From: Kitasatospora setae KM-6054
GTDB lineage: Bacteria; Actinomycetota; Actinomycetes; Streptomycetales; Streptomycetaceae
DNA length: 64,000 nucleotides
Assembly: GCF_000269985.1 (NCBI RefSeq)
Contig: NC_016109.1
Location: 5,332,001-5,396,000, forward strand
Direction of reading: 5' to 3'
Part shown: positions 16,604-24,577 of the stretch, piece by piece
Numbering within the stretch: the first letter of the stretch is position 1
Layout of the letters: each line of letters begins with the position of its first letter
Notes under the pieces: generated by a model
The model's input: the letters and a program-made list of their open reading frames with translations, nothing else
Told to the model about the DNA's origin: nothing
Databases searched by the model: none
Made by a program: the position numbers and the translations under genes

Positions 16604-17853
16604 TGACCCGCATGCAGACCCCCGAACCGGCCCGCCGCCCCGACCACCCCGGGGAGGACGGGCCGGAGGGCATGGAGGGCCGCTGGACCACCTACCCGGG
16701 CGTGCCGGTGGACTCCCGGCGGCAGTTGCTCGCCAAGCTCGCCTGGACGTCCATCTGGGCGCTCTACCTGGCCTACCCCGTCCAGGACCTGACCGGCGGG
16801 CAGCACACCCCGGCGGCGAGCACCGCCGGGGCCGTCGCGCTCGCCGCCTTCCTGGCCTGCTACCTGTCGCTGATCGTGATCCGCAACCACCCGGGCCTCC
16901 GCGAGGCCAGGCGCTACCTGCCGCTCGCCCTGATGGCCGGGATCGCCGTCACCACCTCGTACACCCTCGGCGAGTCCTGGCTGACCCTGTTCACGTACAC
17001 CTCGGTGTGCGCCTCGGTGATCCTGCCCGGCCGGTACGGGCTGGCCGGCGTCCTCGCCACCACCGGGCTGTTCGCCGCCGTCGGACTCACCAGCCACGCC
17101 GACGCCGAGACGCTGGTCAGCATCGGCCTGCCCTGCCTGATGGCCGGACTCGCCATGCTCGCCATGCAGCGGCTGGTCACCACCATGCGCGAACTGCGCG
17201 AGGCCCGGGCCGCCGTCGCCCACCTCGCCGCCTCCGAGGAGCGGCTGCGGCTCGCCCGCGACCTGCACGACCTGCTCGGCCACTCGCTCTCGCTGATCGC
17301 GATCAAGAGCGAGCTCACCGGCCGCCTGATGGACGCCGGGAAGGCCGACGCCGCCCGCGCCCAGGTCGCCGACATCGAACAGGTCGCCCGGCAGTCCCTC
17401 GCCGACGTCCGCGGCGCCGTCAGCGGCTTCCGCCGCCCCACCCTGCCGGTCGAACTCGCCGCCGCCCGCACCGCGCTGGCCGCCAGCCAGATCGCCCTCG
17501 ACGCCGACCCCCGGCTCGCCGAGGAGCGCCCCGGCCTCGCCGCCGAGGAGTCCGGCGTGCTCGCCTGGGCGCTGCGCGAGGCCGTCACCAACGTCGTCCG
17601 GCACGGCACCGGCGCCACCCGGTGCGCCGTCCACCTCGACGAGACCTGGGAGGACGACGGCCGCTACGCCGTCCTGGAGGTCGTCGACAACGGCGCCGGA
17701 CCCGGCAAGTCCGGGGCCGGCAACGGCCTCGCCGGCCTCGGCGAGCGGCTCGCCCAGGCCGGCGGCCGGCTGGAGACCGGCCCCGCCGACCGCGGCCGGG
17801 GCTTCCGGCTGCGCGCCCTCGTCCCGCTGCGGCCCGGACCCAGCGGGCAATAG
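16600..17853 (+). CDS. Sensor histidine kinase (HisKA_3, DesK-like)
   Basis: A 417-residue membrane kinase. After a short N-terminal tail there are about five to six transmembrane helices (residues 50-190), a linker, then the dimerisation helix with the phospho-acceptor in ARDLHDLLGHSLSL near residue 222. The N-box AVTNVVRHGTGA, G1 box VVDNGAGPG and G2 GNGLAGLGERL identify the HATPase_c domain. ATG 16600 overlaps the permease stop (ATGA). The partner is the response regulator 10 bases downstream. Its sensor is buried in the membrane with little external loop, so it probably reads membrane state or the transporter itself (inference). Confidence 0.93.
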   Translation: MMTRMQTPEPARRPDHPGEDGPEGMEGRWTTYPGVPVDSRRQLLAKLAWTSIWALYLAYPVQDLTGGQHTPAASTAGAVALAAFLACYLSLIVIRNHPGLREARRYLPLALMAGIAVTTSYTLGESWLTLFTYTSVCASVILPGRYGLAGVLATTGLFAAVGLTSHADAETLVSIGLPCLMAGLAMLAMQRLVTTMRELREARAAVAHLAASEERLRLARDLHDLLGHSLSLIAIKSELTGRLMDAGKADAARAQVADIEQVARQSLADVRGAVSGFRRPTLPVELAAARTALAASQIALDADPRLAEERPGLAAEESGVLAWALREAVTNVVRHGTGATRCAVHLDETWEDDGRYAVLEVVDNGAGPGKSGAGNGLAGLGERLAQAGGRLETGPADRGRGFRLRALVPLRPGPSGQ

Positions 17854-17856
17854 GCT
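17851..17856 (+). promoter_or_regulatory. Possible internal leaderless -10 box before the response regulator
   Basis: TAGGCT begins at the kinase stop codon and ends 7 bases before GTG 17864. It could give the regulator gene its own leaderless transcript in addition to operon read-through. Confidence 0.3.
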
Positions 17857-17863
17857 GCCCGAC

Positions 17864-18502
17864 GTGACGGACGGAACGGGCGGAACGGGTGGACGGCCGG
17901 TGCGGGTGCTGCTCGCCGAGGACCAGGGCATGGTGCGGGAGGCGCTCGCCGCGCTGCTCTCGCTGGAGGACGACCTGGAGGTGGTCGCCCAGGTCGCGCG
18001 CGGCGACGAGGCCGCGGCGGCGGTGGCCGCACACGACGTCGACGTCGCCGTCCTGGACATCGAGATGCCCGGCATGACCGGCATCGACGCCTGCGCGGAG
18101 ATCCGGCGGGTCCGGCCGCGGACCAGGGTCGTCATCGCCACCACCTTCGGACGGCCCGGCTACCTGCGCCGGGCGATGGAGTCCGGCGCCGACGCCTTCC
18201 TGGTCAAGGACGCCCCCGCCGCCGAACTCGCCGACGCGATCCGGCGGGTGCTGCGCGGCGAGAAGGTCATCGACCCCGTGCTGGCCGCCGCCGCCCTCGC
18301 CGAGGGCGCCAACCCGCTCACCGCCCGCGAGCGCGACGTCCTCGCCGCCGCGGCCGACGGCGCGGTCAACGCGGACATCGCCGCCCGGCTGCACCTCTCC
18401 GAGGGCACGGTGCGCAACTACCTGTCGATGGCGATCCAGAAGACGGCGGCCCGCAACCGCGCCGAGGCGGTGCGGGTCGCCCGCGAGAAGGGCTGGTTGT
18501 AG
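17864..18502 (+). CDS. Response regulator, NarL/FixJ (LuxR) family
   Basis: A 212-residue regulator. The receiver domain shows the acidic pair ED in VLLAEDQGMVREAL, the phospho-acceptor Asp in VAVLDIEMPGMTG, the switch Thr in VVIATTFG and Lys in FLVKDAPAAEL. The C-terminal LuxR helix-turn-helix reads LTARERDVLAAAADGAVNAD then LHLSEGTVRNYLSMAIQK. GTG 17864 lies 10 bases after the kinase stop. It likely controls the exporter operon it belongs to (inference from DesR/LiaR-like systems). Confidence 0.94.
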   Translation: MTDGTGGTGGRPVRVLLAEDQGMVREALAALLSLEDDLEVVAQVARGDEAAAAVAAHDVDVAVLDIEMPGMTGIDACAEIRRVRPRTRVVIATTFGRPGYLRRAMESGADAFLVKDAPAAELADAIRRVLRGEKVIDPVLAAAALAEGANPLTARERDVLAAAADGAVNADIAARLHLSEGTVRNYLSMAIQKTAARNRAEAVRVAREKGWL

Positions 18503-18522
18503 CAACGGCCCTGACAGCGGCG

Positions 18523-19392
18523 TCAGTTGAGGCGGTGCCGGGCCGACCTCGCGGCCAGTCGGACCTTCTTCGCGCTCTCCGGGTCGAAGGCGTCCAGGAT
18601 CTGCGCGTACGCCTCCATCTCGGCCGCGCCGGTCAGGAAGTCACCGGTCTTCACCAGCAGTTCGGCCCGCTCCAGCCGGAGCTGGGCGGGGTGGCGGGGG
18701 AGCAGCAGGGCGAGCTCGGTGGCCCAGAGCTGGGTGCGGGCGTGCTCGGGCCGGTCCGCCGCCCAGCGGCGGATGTTCCCCAGGACCCGCAGCACGGTGT
18801 CCAACGGCTGGGCCGGCGTCAGGAGTTCGGGCGAGAACGGCTGGCCCGAGGCGGCCAGCAGACGCTCGACGTCCGGCACGTCGAGCAGGCGGCCGCCGTG
18901 GAACGGATCGGCCAGCACGTACTCGTCGCCGCCGGCCGGGCCGCCGACCGCGACGATGAAGTGGCCCGGCAGCGCGATGCCGTGGACGGTCAGCCCGGCC
19001 CGGGCGGCCACCGCCGACCAGACCAGCGCCAGCATGATCGGCAGCCCGCGGCGGCGCCGCAGCACCTCCGGCAGCAGCGAGGACTCCAGCCGGAGGTAGT
19101 CGGACTGCCGGCCGTGGAAGCGCTCGCGGCCGCCGAGCACCGCCGCGAGCAGCGCGGCGGTCTCCTCCGGACCGCTCGGGCGGCGCTCGGCGACGGCCTG
19201 CCGGATGGCCGCGGCGTGCCGCTCCAGCGCCGCCTCGCACGCGGTCAGGAGCGCGTCCAGGGACGGTTGTTCGGCACTGTCGCCGGGATCGCCGAGGGTG
19301 TGCTCGGCGGCGGCGAGCAGGCACAGCAGCACCGGGTCCGGGTGTTCGCCCCGGGCCTCGGTGCGGAAGCGGGTTCTGCTCTGCTCGGTCAC
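18523..19392 (-). CDS. SirB1-like transglutaminase-fold protein
   Basis: A 289-residue protein of the SirB1/transglut_core2 family. The family core is visible: YLRLESSLLPEVLRRRRGLP, then LALVWSAVAARAGLTVHGIA and PGHFIVAV, followed by a TPR-like helical C-terminus. The catalytic cysteine seen in true transglutaminases is not obvious (the usual C position reads VWSAV), so it may be non-enzymatic. The start is GTG at 19392. It is convergent with the response regulator, with 20 bases between stops. Cellular role unknown. Confidence 0.85.
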   Translation of the reverse strand: MTEQSRTRFRTEARGEHPDPVLLCLLAAAEHTLGDPGDSAEQPSLDALLTACEAALERHAAAIRQAVAERRPSGPEETAALLAAVLGGRERFHGRQSDYLRLESSLLPEVLRRRRGLPIMLALVWSAVAARAGLTVHGIALPGHFIVAVGGPAGGDEYVLADPFHGGRLLDVPDVERLLAASGQPFSPELLTPAQPLDTVLRVLGNIRRWAADRPEHARTQLWATELALLLPRHPAQLRLERAELLVKTGDFLTGAAEMEAYAQILDAFDPESAKKVRLAARSARHRLN

Positions 19393-19477
19393 TGCGGCCT
19401 TCGGTTCGGCAGCGGTCGTTGCTCACTACGGGTGGTGCTTCGGGCGGTGTGTCGGACGGTGCGTCAGATGGTGCACG

Positions 19478-20473
19478 CTACCGCTGGGGCAGGCGGGCGT
19501 AGTGGTAAGTGTGACTGGTCGTGAAGCCCAGCCCGTCGTACAGCGCGATCGCGCCCGCGTTGTCGGCCTCGACCTGCAGGTAGGCGCCGGTGGCGCCCTC
19601 CTCGGCGGCGCGGGCGGCCAGCGCGGCCATCACCGCGGTGGCCAGGCCGCGGCGGCGGGCCGCCGGGGCGGTCTCGATCGCGCTGAAGCAGGCCCACGGC
19701 CCGTCCACGGCCGCCCGTCCGATCGCCAGCGGGGCGCTGTCCGGGCCCTCGACCCGGGCGAACCAGACCGAGGGGCCGCCGTGCAGCACCCGCAGGGCGG
19801 CCGCCCGCGCCGGGTCGTCGTCGGCCAGGCCGTACAGCGGCAGCCACTCGGGCCCGGCGGTCCGGGACAGCCGGACGTCGGCCGGGCGGCCGGCCCGGGC
19901 CAAGGCGCCGAGCGGGGCAGTGCGCACCAGGGTCGGGGTGATCGCCGGGCCGAGCAGCGCGTCCAGCCCGTCCGGCGAGCCGGGGACGGTCACCTCGGCG
20001 TGCAGCGGCAGCCCCCGGGCCGCGTACCAGGCGTCGGCCCGGGCCAGCGCCTCGTCCAGCGGCAGGCCCGGATCGCCCAGCGCCTGCACCGAGTTGGCGC
20101 GCTTGGTGAACCCGGCGGCGGCCCGCAGCGTCCACTCGCCGAGCTGCTCCCGCTCGACGGCCGGCCAGCCGCGGGAGGCGGTCCGCTGCAGCGCCTCGGG
20201 CGTGGCGGCGGGCGCGGCCGCGCGGCGGGCCGGGAACGCCGGGACGGGCTTGCCGGCCACCAGCAGCTCCTCGGCGAAGCGCACCGGCCCGCCGGTCCGC
20301 GGCTCGACCGTCAACCCGGCGCCGTCCCACGAGGTGAGCACGCCGATCACATCGCGGAACACCGGACGTCCGTCCGCCACGCTGTCGACACGCCGGACCG
20401 ACACCCGTCGACCCACGTCAGACCGGCCTATCCGGACCTCCGGACGGGCCTCCACCGGCCCTCGACCGAGCAT
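19478..20473 (-). CDS. GNAT-family N-acetyltransferase
   Basis: A 331-residue protein whose C-terminal 130 residues form an acetyl-CoA-binding GNAT domain: the motif RRRGLATAVMAALAARAAEEG near residue 275 is the pyrophosphate-binding loop, followed by YLQVEADNAGAIALYDGLGF. The N-terminal half carries an SH3-like stretch (VGRRVSVRRV, DVIGVLTSWDGAGLTV) seen in similar actinobacterial two-domain GNATs. ATG 20473 is chosen because AGGAGG lies 8 bases upstream; a GTG nine bases earlier sits on top of that ribosome site. It is divergent from fdxA. Substrate unknown. Confidence 0.9.
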   Translation of the reverse strand: MLGRGPVEARPEVRIGRSDVGRRVSVRRVDSVADGRPVFRDVIGVLTSWDGAGLTVEPRTGGPVRFAEELLVAGKPVPAFPARRAAAPAATPEALQRTASRGWPAVEREQLGEWTLRAAAGFTKRANSVQALGDPGLPLDEALARADAWYAARGLPLHAEVTVPGSPDGLDALLGPAITPTLVRTAPLGALARAGRPADVRLSRTAGPEWLPLYGLADDDPARAAALRVLHGGPSVWFARVEGPDSAPLAIGRAAVDGPWACFSAIETAPAARRRGLATAVMAALAARAAEEGATGAYLQVEADNAGAIALYDGLGFTTSHTYHYARLPQR

Positions 20474-20600
20474 CAAGCACACCTCCTGTGCATTTGCGCC
20501 CCCAGACCCGCGATACTAGGGGCGGGCATCGACGGCGCCGCGCGCACCGCGCGACCGAGTAAACAGTAGGGCGGCAGCCCTTCCGAGGAGGAACGACAGC

Positions 20601-20927
20601 GTGACCTACGTCATCGCGCAGCCTTGTGTCGACGTCAAGGACAAGGCGTGCATCGAAGAGTGCCCCGTGGACTGCATCTACGAGGGCGAGCGCTCCCTCT
20701 ACATCCACCCGGACGAGTGCGTGGACTGTGGCGCCTGTGAACCGGTCTGCCCGGTCGAGGCGATCTTCTACGAGGACGACACTCCGGAGGAGTGGAAGGA
20801 CTACTACAAGGCCAACGTCGAGTTCTTCGACGACCTGGGCTCGCCCGGCGGCGCCTCCAAGCTCGGCCTGATCCAGAGCGACCACCCGTTCATCGCCGCG
20901 CTGCCCCCGCAGAACGCCGAGCACTGA
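20601..20927 (+). CDS. fdxA: 7Fe ferredoxin FdxA
   Basis: A 108-residue ferredoxin with one 3Fe-4S and one 4Fe-4S site. Cysteines are at CVDVKDKACIEECPVDCIY and CVDCGACEPVCPVEA, with the long C-terminal extension (SKLGLIQSDHPFIAALP) of the actinobacterial FdxA/FdxC type. GTG 20601 follows GAGGAGGAA at good spacing. The dapC gene starts 23 bases after the stop, an arrangement shared with mycobacterial fdxC-dapC. It supplies low-potential electrons; the partner enzyme is not identifiable here. Confidence 0.97.
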   Translation: MTYVIAQPCVDVKDKACIEECPVDCIYEGERSLYIHPDECVDCGACEPVCPVEAIFYEDDTPEEWKDYYKANVEFFDDLGSPGGASKLGLIQSDHPFIAALPPQNAEH

Positions 20928-20949
20928 GCCGATCGGTGGCAACCACGCT

Positions 20950-22095
20950 GTGAGCACCAACGACAGCACGCACGCGCCGTTCCCGGGCCACCCGGGGGCG
21001 GCGCGCCGCGTCTCCGACCGTCTGCCGGTCTTCCCCTGGGACAAGCTCGAACCGTACAAGCGCACCGCCCAGGCACACCCGGACGGGCTCTGCGACTTCT
21101 CGGTCGGCACCCCGGTGGACCCCGTCCCCGCACTGGTCCAGCAGGCGCTGGCCGCGCACACCGACACCCCCGGCTACCCCACCGTGTGGGGCCCGCTGTC
21201 GCTGCGCGACGCCATCGCCGGCTGGCTGGGCCGCCGCTGCGGCGCCGAGATCGGCTCCGAGGCCGTGCTGCCCACCGTCGGCTCCAAGGAGCTGGTGGCC
21301 TGGCTGCCCGGCCAACTCGGCCTCGGCCCCGGCGACCAGGTCGCCTACCCCACGCTCGCGTACCCCACCTACGAGGTCGGCGCGCTGCTCTGCGGCGCCG
21401 AACCGGTCGCGTACGAGGACGTCAGCGAGCTGGACGGCTCGAAGGTCCGGCTGCTCTGGCTGAACTCGCCGTCCAACCCCACCGGACGGGTGCTCGACGC
21501 GGACGCCCTGCGCCGCGCCGTCGAGTGGGCCCGGGAGCACCGGGTGCTGCTGGTCAGCGACGAGTGCTACCTCGAACTCGGCTGGGAGGCCGAGCCGGTG
21601 TCCGTGCTGCACCCGTCGGTCTGCGGCGGCTCGCACGAGGGCCTGCTGGCCGTGCACTCGCTCTCCAAGCGCTCCAACCTGGCCGGCTACCGGGCCTCCT
21701 TCGTGGCGGGCGACCCGGTGGTGGTCGCCGAACTGCTGGAGATCCGCAAGCACGGCGGCATGATCGTGCCCGCGCCGGTGCAGGCGGCCACCGCGGCCGC
21801 GCTCGCCGACGACGCGCACGTCGCCGAGCAGCGGGCCCGGTACGCGCAGCGGCGCAGCGCGCTGCGGGCCGCGCTGGAGGCGTACGGGTTCCGGATCGAG
21901 CACTCCGAGGCGAGCCTGTACCTGTGGGCGACCCAGGACAAGCCGTGCTGGGAGACCGTGGCCGAACTCGCCGAGCTGGGCATCCTGGTGGCCCCCGGCG
22001 ACTTCTACGGCCCGGTGGGCGACCGGTTCGTGCGGGTGGCCTTCACCGCCACCGACGAGCGGGTGGCCTCGGCGGTGGAGCGGCTCAAGCGGTAG
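20950..22095 (+). CDS. dapC: Succinyldiaminopimelate transaminase DapC
   Basis: A 381-residue fold-type I PLP aminotransferase that acts in the succinylase branch of meso-diaminopimelate and lysine synthesis, feeding the substrate of DapE (encoded at 24578). Visible landmarks are PGYPTVWGPLSLRDAIAGWL, the active-site region LNSPSNPTGRVLD, VSDECYLELGW with the PLP-contacting Asp, and the Schiff-base lysine in HSLSKRSNLAGYR near residue 238. GTG 20950 is 23 bases after fdxA. The family is sometimes annotated as bifunctional with glutamate-prephenate aminotransferase activity. A 20-bp hairpin terminator follows. Confidence 0.95.
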   Translation: MSTNDSTHAPFPGHPGAARRVSDRLPVFPWDKLEPYKRTAQAHPDGLCDFSVGTPVDPVPALVQQALAAHTDTPGYPTVWGPLSLRDAIAGWLGRRCGAEIGSEAVLPTVGSKELVAWLPGQLGLGPGDQVAYPTLAYPTYEVGALLCGAEPVAYEDVSELDGSKVRLLWLNSPSNPTGRVLDADALRRAVEWAREHRVLLVSDECYLELGWEAEPVSVLHPSVCGGSHEGLLAVHSLSKRSNLAGYRASFVAGDPVVVAELLEIRKHGGMIVPAPVQAATAAALADDAHVAEQRARYAQRRSALRAALEAYGFRIEHSEASLYLWATQDKPCWETVAELAELGILVAPGDFYGPVGDRFVRVAFTATDERVASAVERLKR

Positions 22096-22149
22096 GCGCG
22101 GGCCGGCCTCCGGGCCGGCGGCGCGCTTTCCGGCGCCGCGTACGGCGGA

Positions 22150-22192
22150 CATGACGGAGGGGGCGGGCCCCAGGCCCGCCCCCTCCGTCATG
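22150..22192 (+). terminator. Perfect 20-bp hairpin terminator of dapC
   Basis: Arms 22150-22169 and 22173-22192 are perfectly complementary with a 3-base loop, 55 bases after the dapC stop. The 3' arm ends in CATG, which is also the start of the first unit of the adjoining 14-bp array. Confidence 0.85.
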
Positions 22193-22300
22193 CGTGTCGC
22201 GTCATGCGTGCAGTGACATTGATGTCGCGACATACGTGTGGGAACACGAGTGTCGTGACATGCGTGTCAGGTCATGCGTGCCGCGACACGCATGACGGGT
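22189..22300. repeat. Eight-unit 14-bp tandem repeat array
   Basis: Units begin exactly every 14 bases at 22189, 22203, 22217, 22231, 22245, 22259, 22273 and 22287. Units 1, 2, 6 and 7 share CATGCGTG; the consensus is CATGCGTGTCGCG followed by A or T, with units 3, 4, 5 and 8 more diverged. The array fills the gap between two convergent genes, joining the dapC terminator on one side and touching the stop codon of the secreted-protein gene on the other. Confidence 0.85.
22271..22296 (-). terminator. 10-bp hairpin terminator of the secreted protein gene
   Basis: Array units 7 and 8 form a perfect 10-bp inverted repeat (22271-22280 with 22287-22296) with a 6-base loop, 4 bases after the stop of the minus-strand gene. 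The array thus doubles as a terminator for that gene. Confidence 0.5.
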
Positions 22301-23025
22301 CAGCCGATCGGCAGGCCGCCGCCCTGGATGCCGCCGAGCAGGCCGCCGACCGGGCCGAGGGCGCCGGTCAGGCCGCCGAGCGGGCTGTCGCCGCCGAGGG
22401 CGGGCATGCCGCCGAGGCGGTTGGCGGACTCGTGCTCGGTCAGGCCCTCGACGGCGCCGGCGACCGGCAGCGAGTGGAGGGCGCCGGTGACCGGGCCGAG
22501 CTTGTCGGCGGCCGGCAGGCTCTGGGTGAGCTTGTCGGTGGGCAGGCCGCGGGCGACGGTGGCCAGCGGGGTGGCGGTGGCCCGGTCGGTGGCCGGGAGG
22601 ACCTTCTCGGTGACGGCGGGGGCGACCTTGTCCTCGATCGCCGGGCCGGCCTTGTCGGTGAGCGTCTGCAGCGACCCGGTCAGCTGGCCGGCCTTGCCGA
22701 CCGGGCCGAGCTTGCCGAGCGCGTCGTCGGTGGACGGCAGGTTGTGCGCGACGGTGTTGCCCGCCGCGTCGGCGGCCGCCGGGCCGCCCGCCGCCAGGGT
22801 CGCGGAGCCGGTGGTGCCGACCACGTGGCCCAGCTCGTGGGTGGCCCCCTGCACCGCGTCCCCCGAGTTGGGGAGGTCGGCCAGCTTGGTCACGCCGGCG
22901 CCCAGGTCGGTCTGCGGCACCACCTCGGTGGCGGAGGCGGCGCCCGCCGCGGCCGCCAGCGGCGCCGCGGTGGCGGCGACGAGCAGCGCGGCCTGGGCGA
23001 TCCGGCGCGTCAGGGGGAGGGACAT
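22300..23025 (-). CDS. Secreted Ala/Gly-rich protein of unknown function
   Basis: A 241-residue exported protein. The signal peptide is MSLPLTRRIAQAALLVAATA with cleavage likely after ASA near residue 32. The mature chain is rich in Ala, Gly, Leu and Pro and has recurring phrases (KLGPVGKAGQLTGSL, KLGPVTGALHSLPVAGAVEG, LTGALGPVGGLLGGIQGGG). It has no cysteine and no recognisable catalytic motif. ATG 23025 has AGGAG 5 bases upstream. Similar streptomycete genes are sometimes labelled ATP-binding, but no nucleotide motif is visible here. Confidence 0.8.
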   Translation of the reverse strand: MSLPLTRRIAQAALLVAATAAPLAAAAGAASATEVVPQTDLGAGVTKLADLPNSGDAVQGATHELGHVVGTTGSATLAAGGPAAADAAGNTVAHNLPSTDDALGKLGPVGKAGQLTGSLQTLTDKAGPAIEDKVAPAVTEKVLPATDRATATPLATVARGLPTDKLTQSLPAADKLGPVTGALHSLPVAGAVEGLTEHESANRLGGMPALGGDSPLGGLTGALGPVGGLLGGIQGGGLPIG

Positions 23026-23456
23026 GGTGCTCCTAAGAGGTGAGGTCAACGGTCCGCCGGGCGGGCGGCGCGGGGAGCGCTCCGCCCGGCGGGCGACGTG
23101 TATGACCGAAAGAGCACCGGGAAGGTTTCGGCCGGGCAAGGTCAAGGGTTGGCAAAGATCGGACGATCCTTTTTCGGGCCTCGCGGGGGTGTCGGCCGGG
23201 TGGCGGCGGGCGCAGAACCGTCACTCCCCTTGCGGGCCGGGCCTTCGCCGCCCCCGGGGCGCACCGGTTCGGAGGTGCCCGCCGACGGCCCCGGCGTCAG
23301 CGGGAGTTGACGCGAATCACCCGGTGGGCGGTCACCCGCGCACCAGTGCGTCAACGCACCGTCGAGCCCCCACCACCGCCGTCACGACCGTTGCCACCGC
23401 CGCCCCCACCACCGCCGTCACCGCCACCGCCGCCGTCAAGACAGCCGCCGCCGGGG
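23026..23456. other. Gene-free region with GCC/ACC-rich simple sequence
   Basis: The 431 bases contain the upstream region of the secreted-protein gene and, at about 23370-23456, a simple-sequence tract of CCACCACCGCCGTCACC-like units just behind the stop of the gene at 23457. A 5-bp hairpin (23346-23359, loop TCAA) lies beside it and may help termination. I see no gene. Confidence 0.6.
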
Positions 23457-24425
23457 CTACTTCGCGACCGGCTCGCCCATCGTCACCAGCACCCGCTCGG
23501 CGGGCGCGCCCGCCAGCGGCTTCCAGCCGTCGCGCGGCTTGTCCACCCGCCAGACCTTGCCGTCGTACGCGACCTGGCCGACGCCGAGCGCCGCGGCGTG
23601 CGCCACCGACCAGTGCGCCAGGGCCCAGCCGGTCTGGCCGGGGCCGCCGGAGCCCGCCGTGCTGGCGGTGGGCTGCGGGGTGAGCGCGAGGACCTCGCGC
23701 GGGTCCTTGGCGGCCTTGTCGGCGCCCGCCACCGTCACGGCCTTGCCGAACTCCCGGCGGACCCGCTCGGTGAGGTTGGCCGCGGTCGGGGCCTGCTCGG
23801 TCGGGTCGGTCGGGGTGGGTGCGGGCAGCGCGTGCACCACGCAGTCCAGCGAGGCGGGTTCGCGGCCGGTCAGCACGGTGGCGAGCAGCGTCGCGTTGTT
23901 CTCGTGCTTGGCGTACGCCTGCGGGTAGCCGCTGCGCTGCACCTGCTGGGCGGCGTCGGTCAGCGGCAGTTGCGCGTACCCGTTCACCTTGACCAGCGCG
24001 TCCAGGAACTTGTTGGTCGAGTAGACCGGGTCCATGATCTGGTCGACCGAGCCCCAGCCCTGCGAGGGGCGCTGCTGGAACAGGCCGACCGAGTCCCGGT
24101 CGCCGCCCTCCAGGTTGTACAGCTTGGACTCCTGGATGGCGGTGGCCAGCGAGATGGTCACCGCCCGCTCGGGCAGGCCGCGGGACATCGCCACCGCGGC
24201 TATGGTCGAGGCGTTCGCGGCCTGGGCGAGTTCCAGGGTGCCGGTGCCGGCCGCGGTGGTGACCGTGCAGCCCTCGTCGGGGGGCGTGATCTTGTCCCGG
24301 TTCAGCCAGACCACCAGGCCGCCGACCACCGACAGCGCCAGCACCCCGACCAGTACCCGCCGCCACGGCCGCCGGCGGCGCGGTTCGGCGCCGTCCAGCG
24401 CGTCGTACTCGGCGTCCTCGGTCAC
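23457..24425 (-). CDS. Membrane-anchored transglycosylase-like protein
   Basis: A 322-residue protein with a short basic N-terminus (EPRRRRPWRR), one membrane anchor (VLVGVLALSVVGGLVVWL, about residues 22-40) and an external domain. The stretch ATAIQESKLYNLEGGDRDSV then GLFQQRPSQGWG, with catalytic-type Glu in QES, resembles lysozyme-like/SLT folds found in actinobacterial cell-wall and conjugation proteins. Similar genes are often mislabelled as heavy-metal transporters. GTG 24425 has GAGGGG 7 bases upstream. It probably acts on peptidoglycan outside the membrane (inference). Confidence 0.75.
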   Translation of the reverse strand: MTEDAEYDALDGAEPRRRRPWRRVLVGVLALSVVGGLVVWLNRDKITPPDEGCTVTTAAGTGTLELAQAANASTIAAVAMSRGLPERAVTISLATAIQESKLYNLEGGDRDSVGLFQQRPSQGWGSVDQIMDPVYSTNKFLDALVKVNGYAQLPLTDAAQQVQRSGYPQAYAKHENNATLLATVLTGREPASLDCVVHALPAPTPTDPTEQAPTAANLTERVRREFGKAVTVAGADKAAKDPREVLALTPQPTASTAGSGGPGQTGWALAHWSVAHAAALGVGQVAYDGKVWRVDKPRDGWKPLAGAPAERVLVTMGEPVAK

Positions 24426-24564
24426 GGGTGGCCCCTCTCTGTGGTGATCGCGTCGCGGCGGTCCCGGCCCGGCGCGCGCCGTTCGCGGACACCGTAACCG
24501 CTCGGACGGCGGCACGGGCCCGCGCGGTTGCGCGACCACCGGCGGAGGGGGGCCGGCGGCTCGG

Positions 24565-24570
24565 TAGGGT
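24565..24570 (+). promoter_or_regulatory. Leaderless -10 box of dapE
   Basis: TAGGGT ends 7 bases before ATG 24578 with no ribosome site between. Confidence 0.5.
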
Positions 24571-24577
24571 GGCCGCC

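Noticed and set aside
22189..22300. CRISPR array
   Set aside because: The units are only 14 bases with no spacers between them and no cas genes are present.
22189..22300. Replication origin or telomere-type repeats
   Set aside because: No DnaA-box sequence (TTGTCCACA-like) and no set of palindromes as in streptomycete telomeres; the flanks are ordinary metabolic genes.
23370..23456. Coding region in the ACC/GCC tract
   Set aside because: It is simple-sequence DNA behind a stop codon, without a ribosome site or domain.
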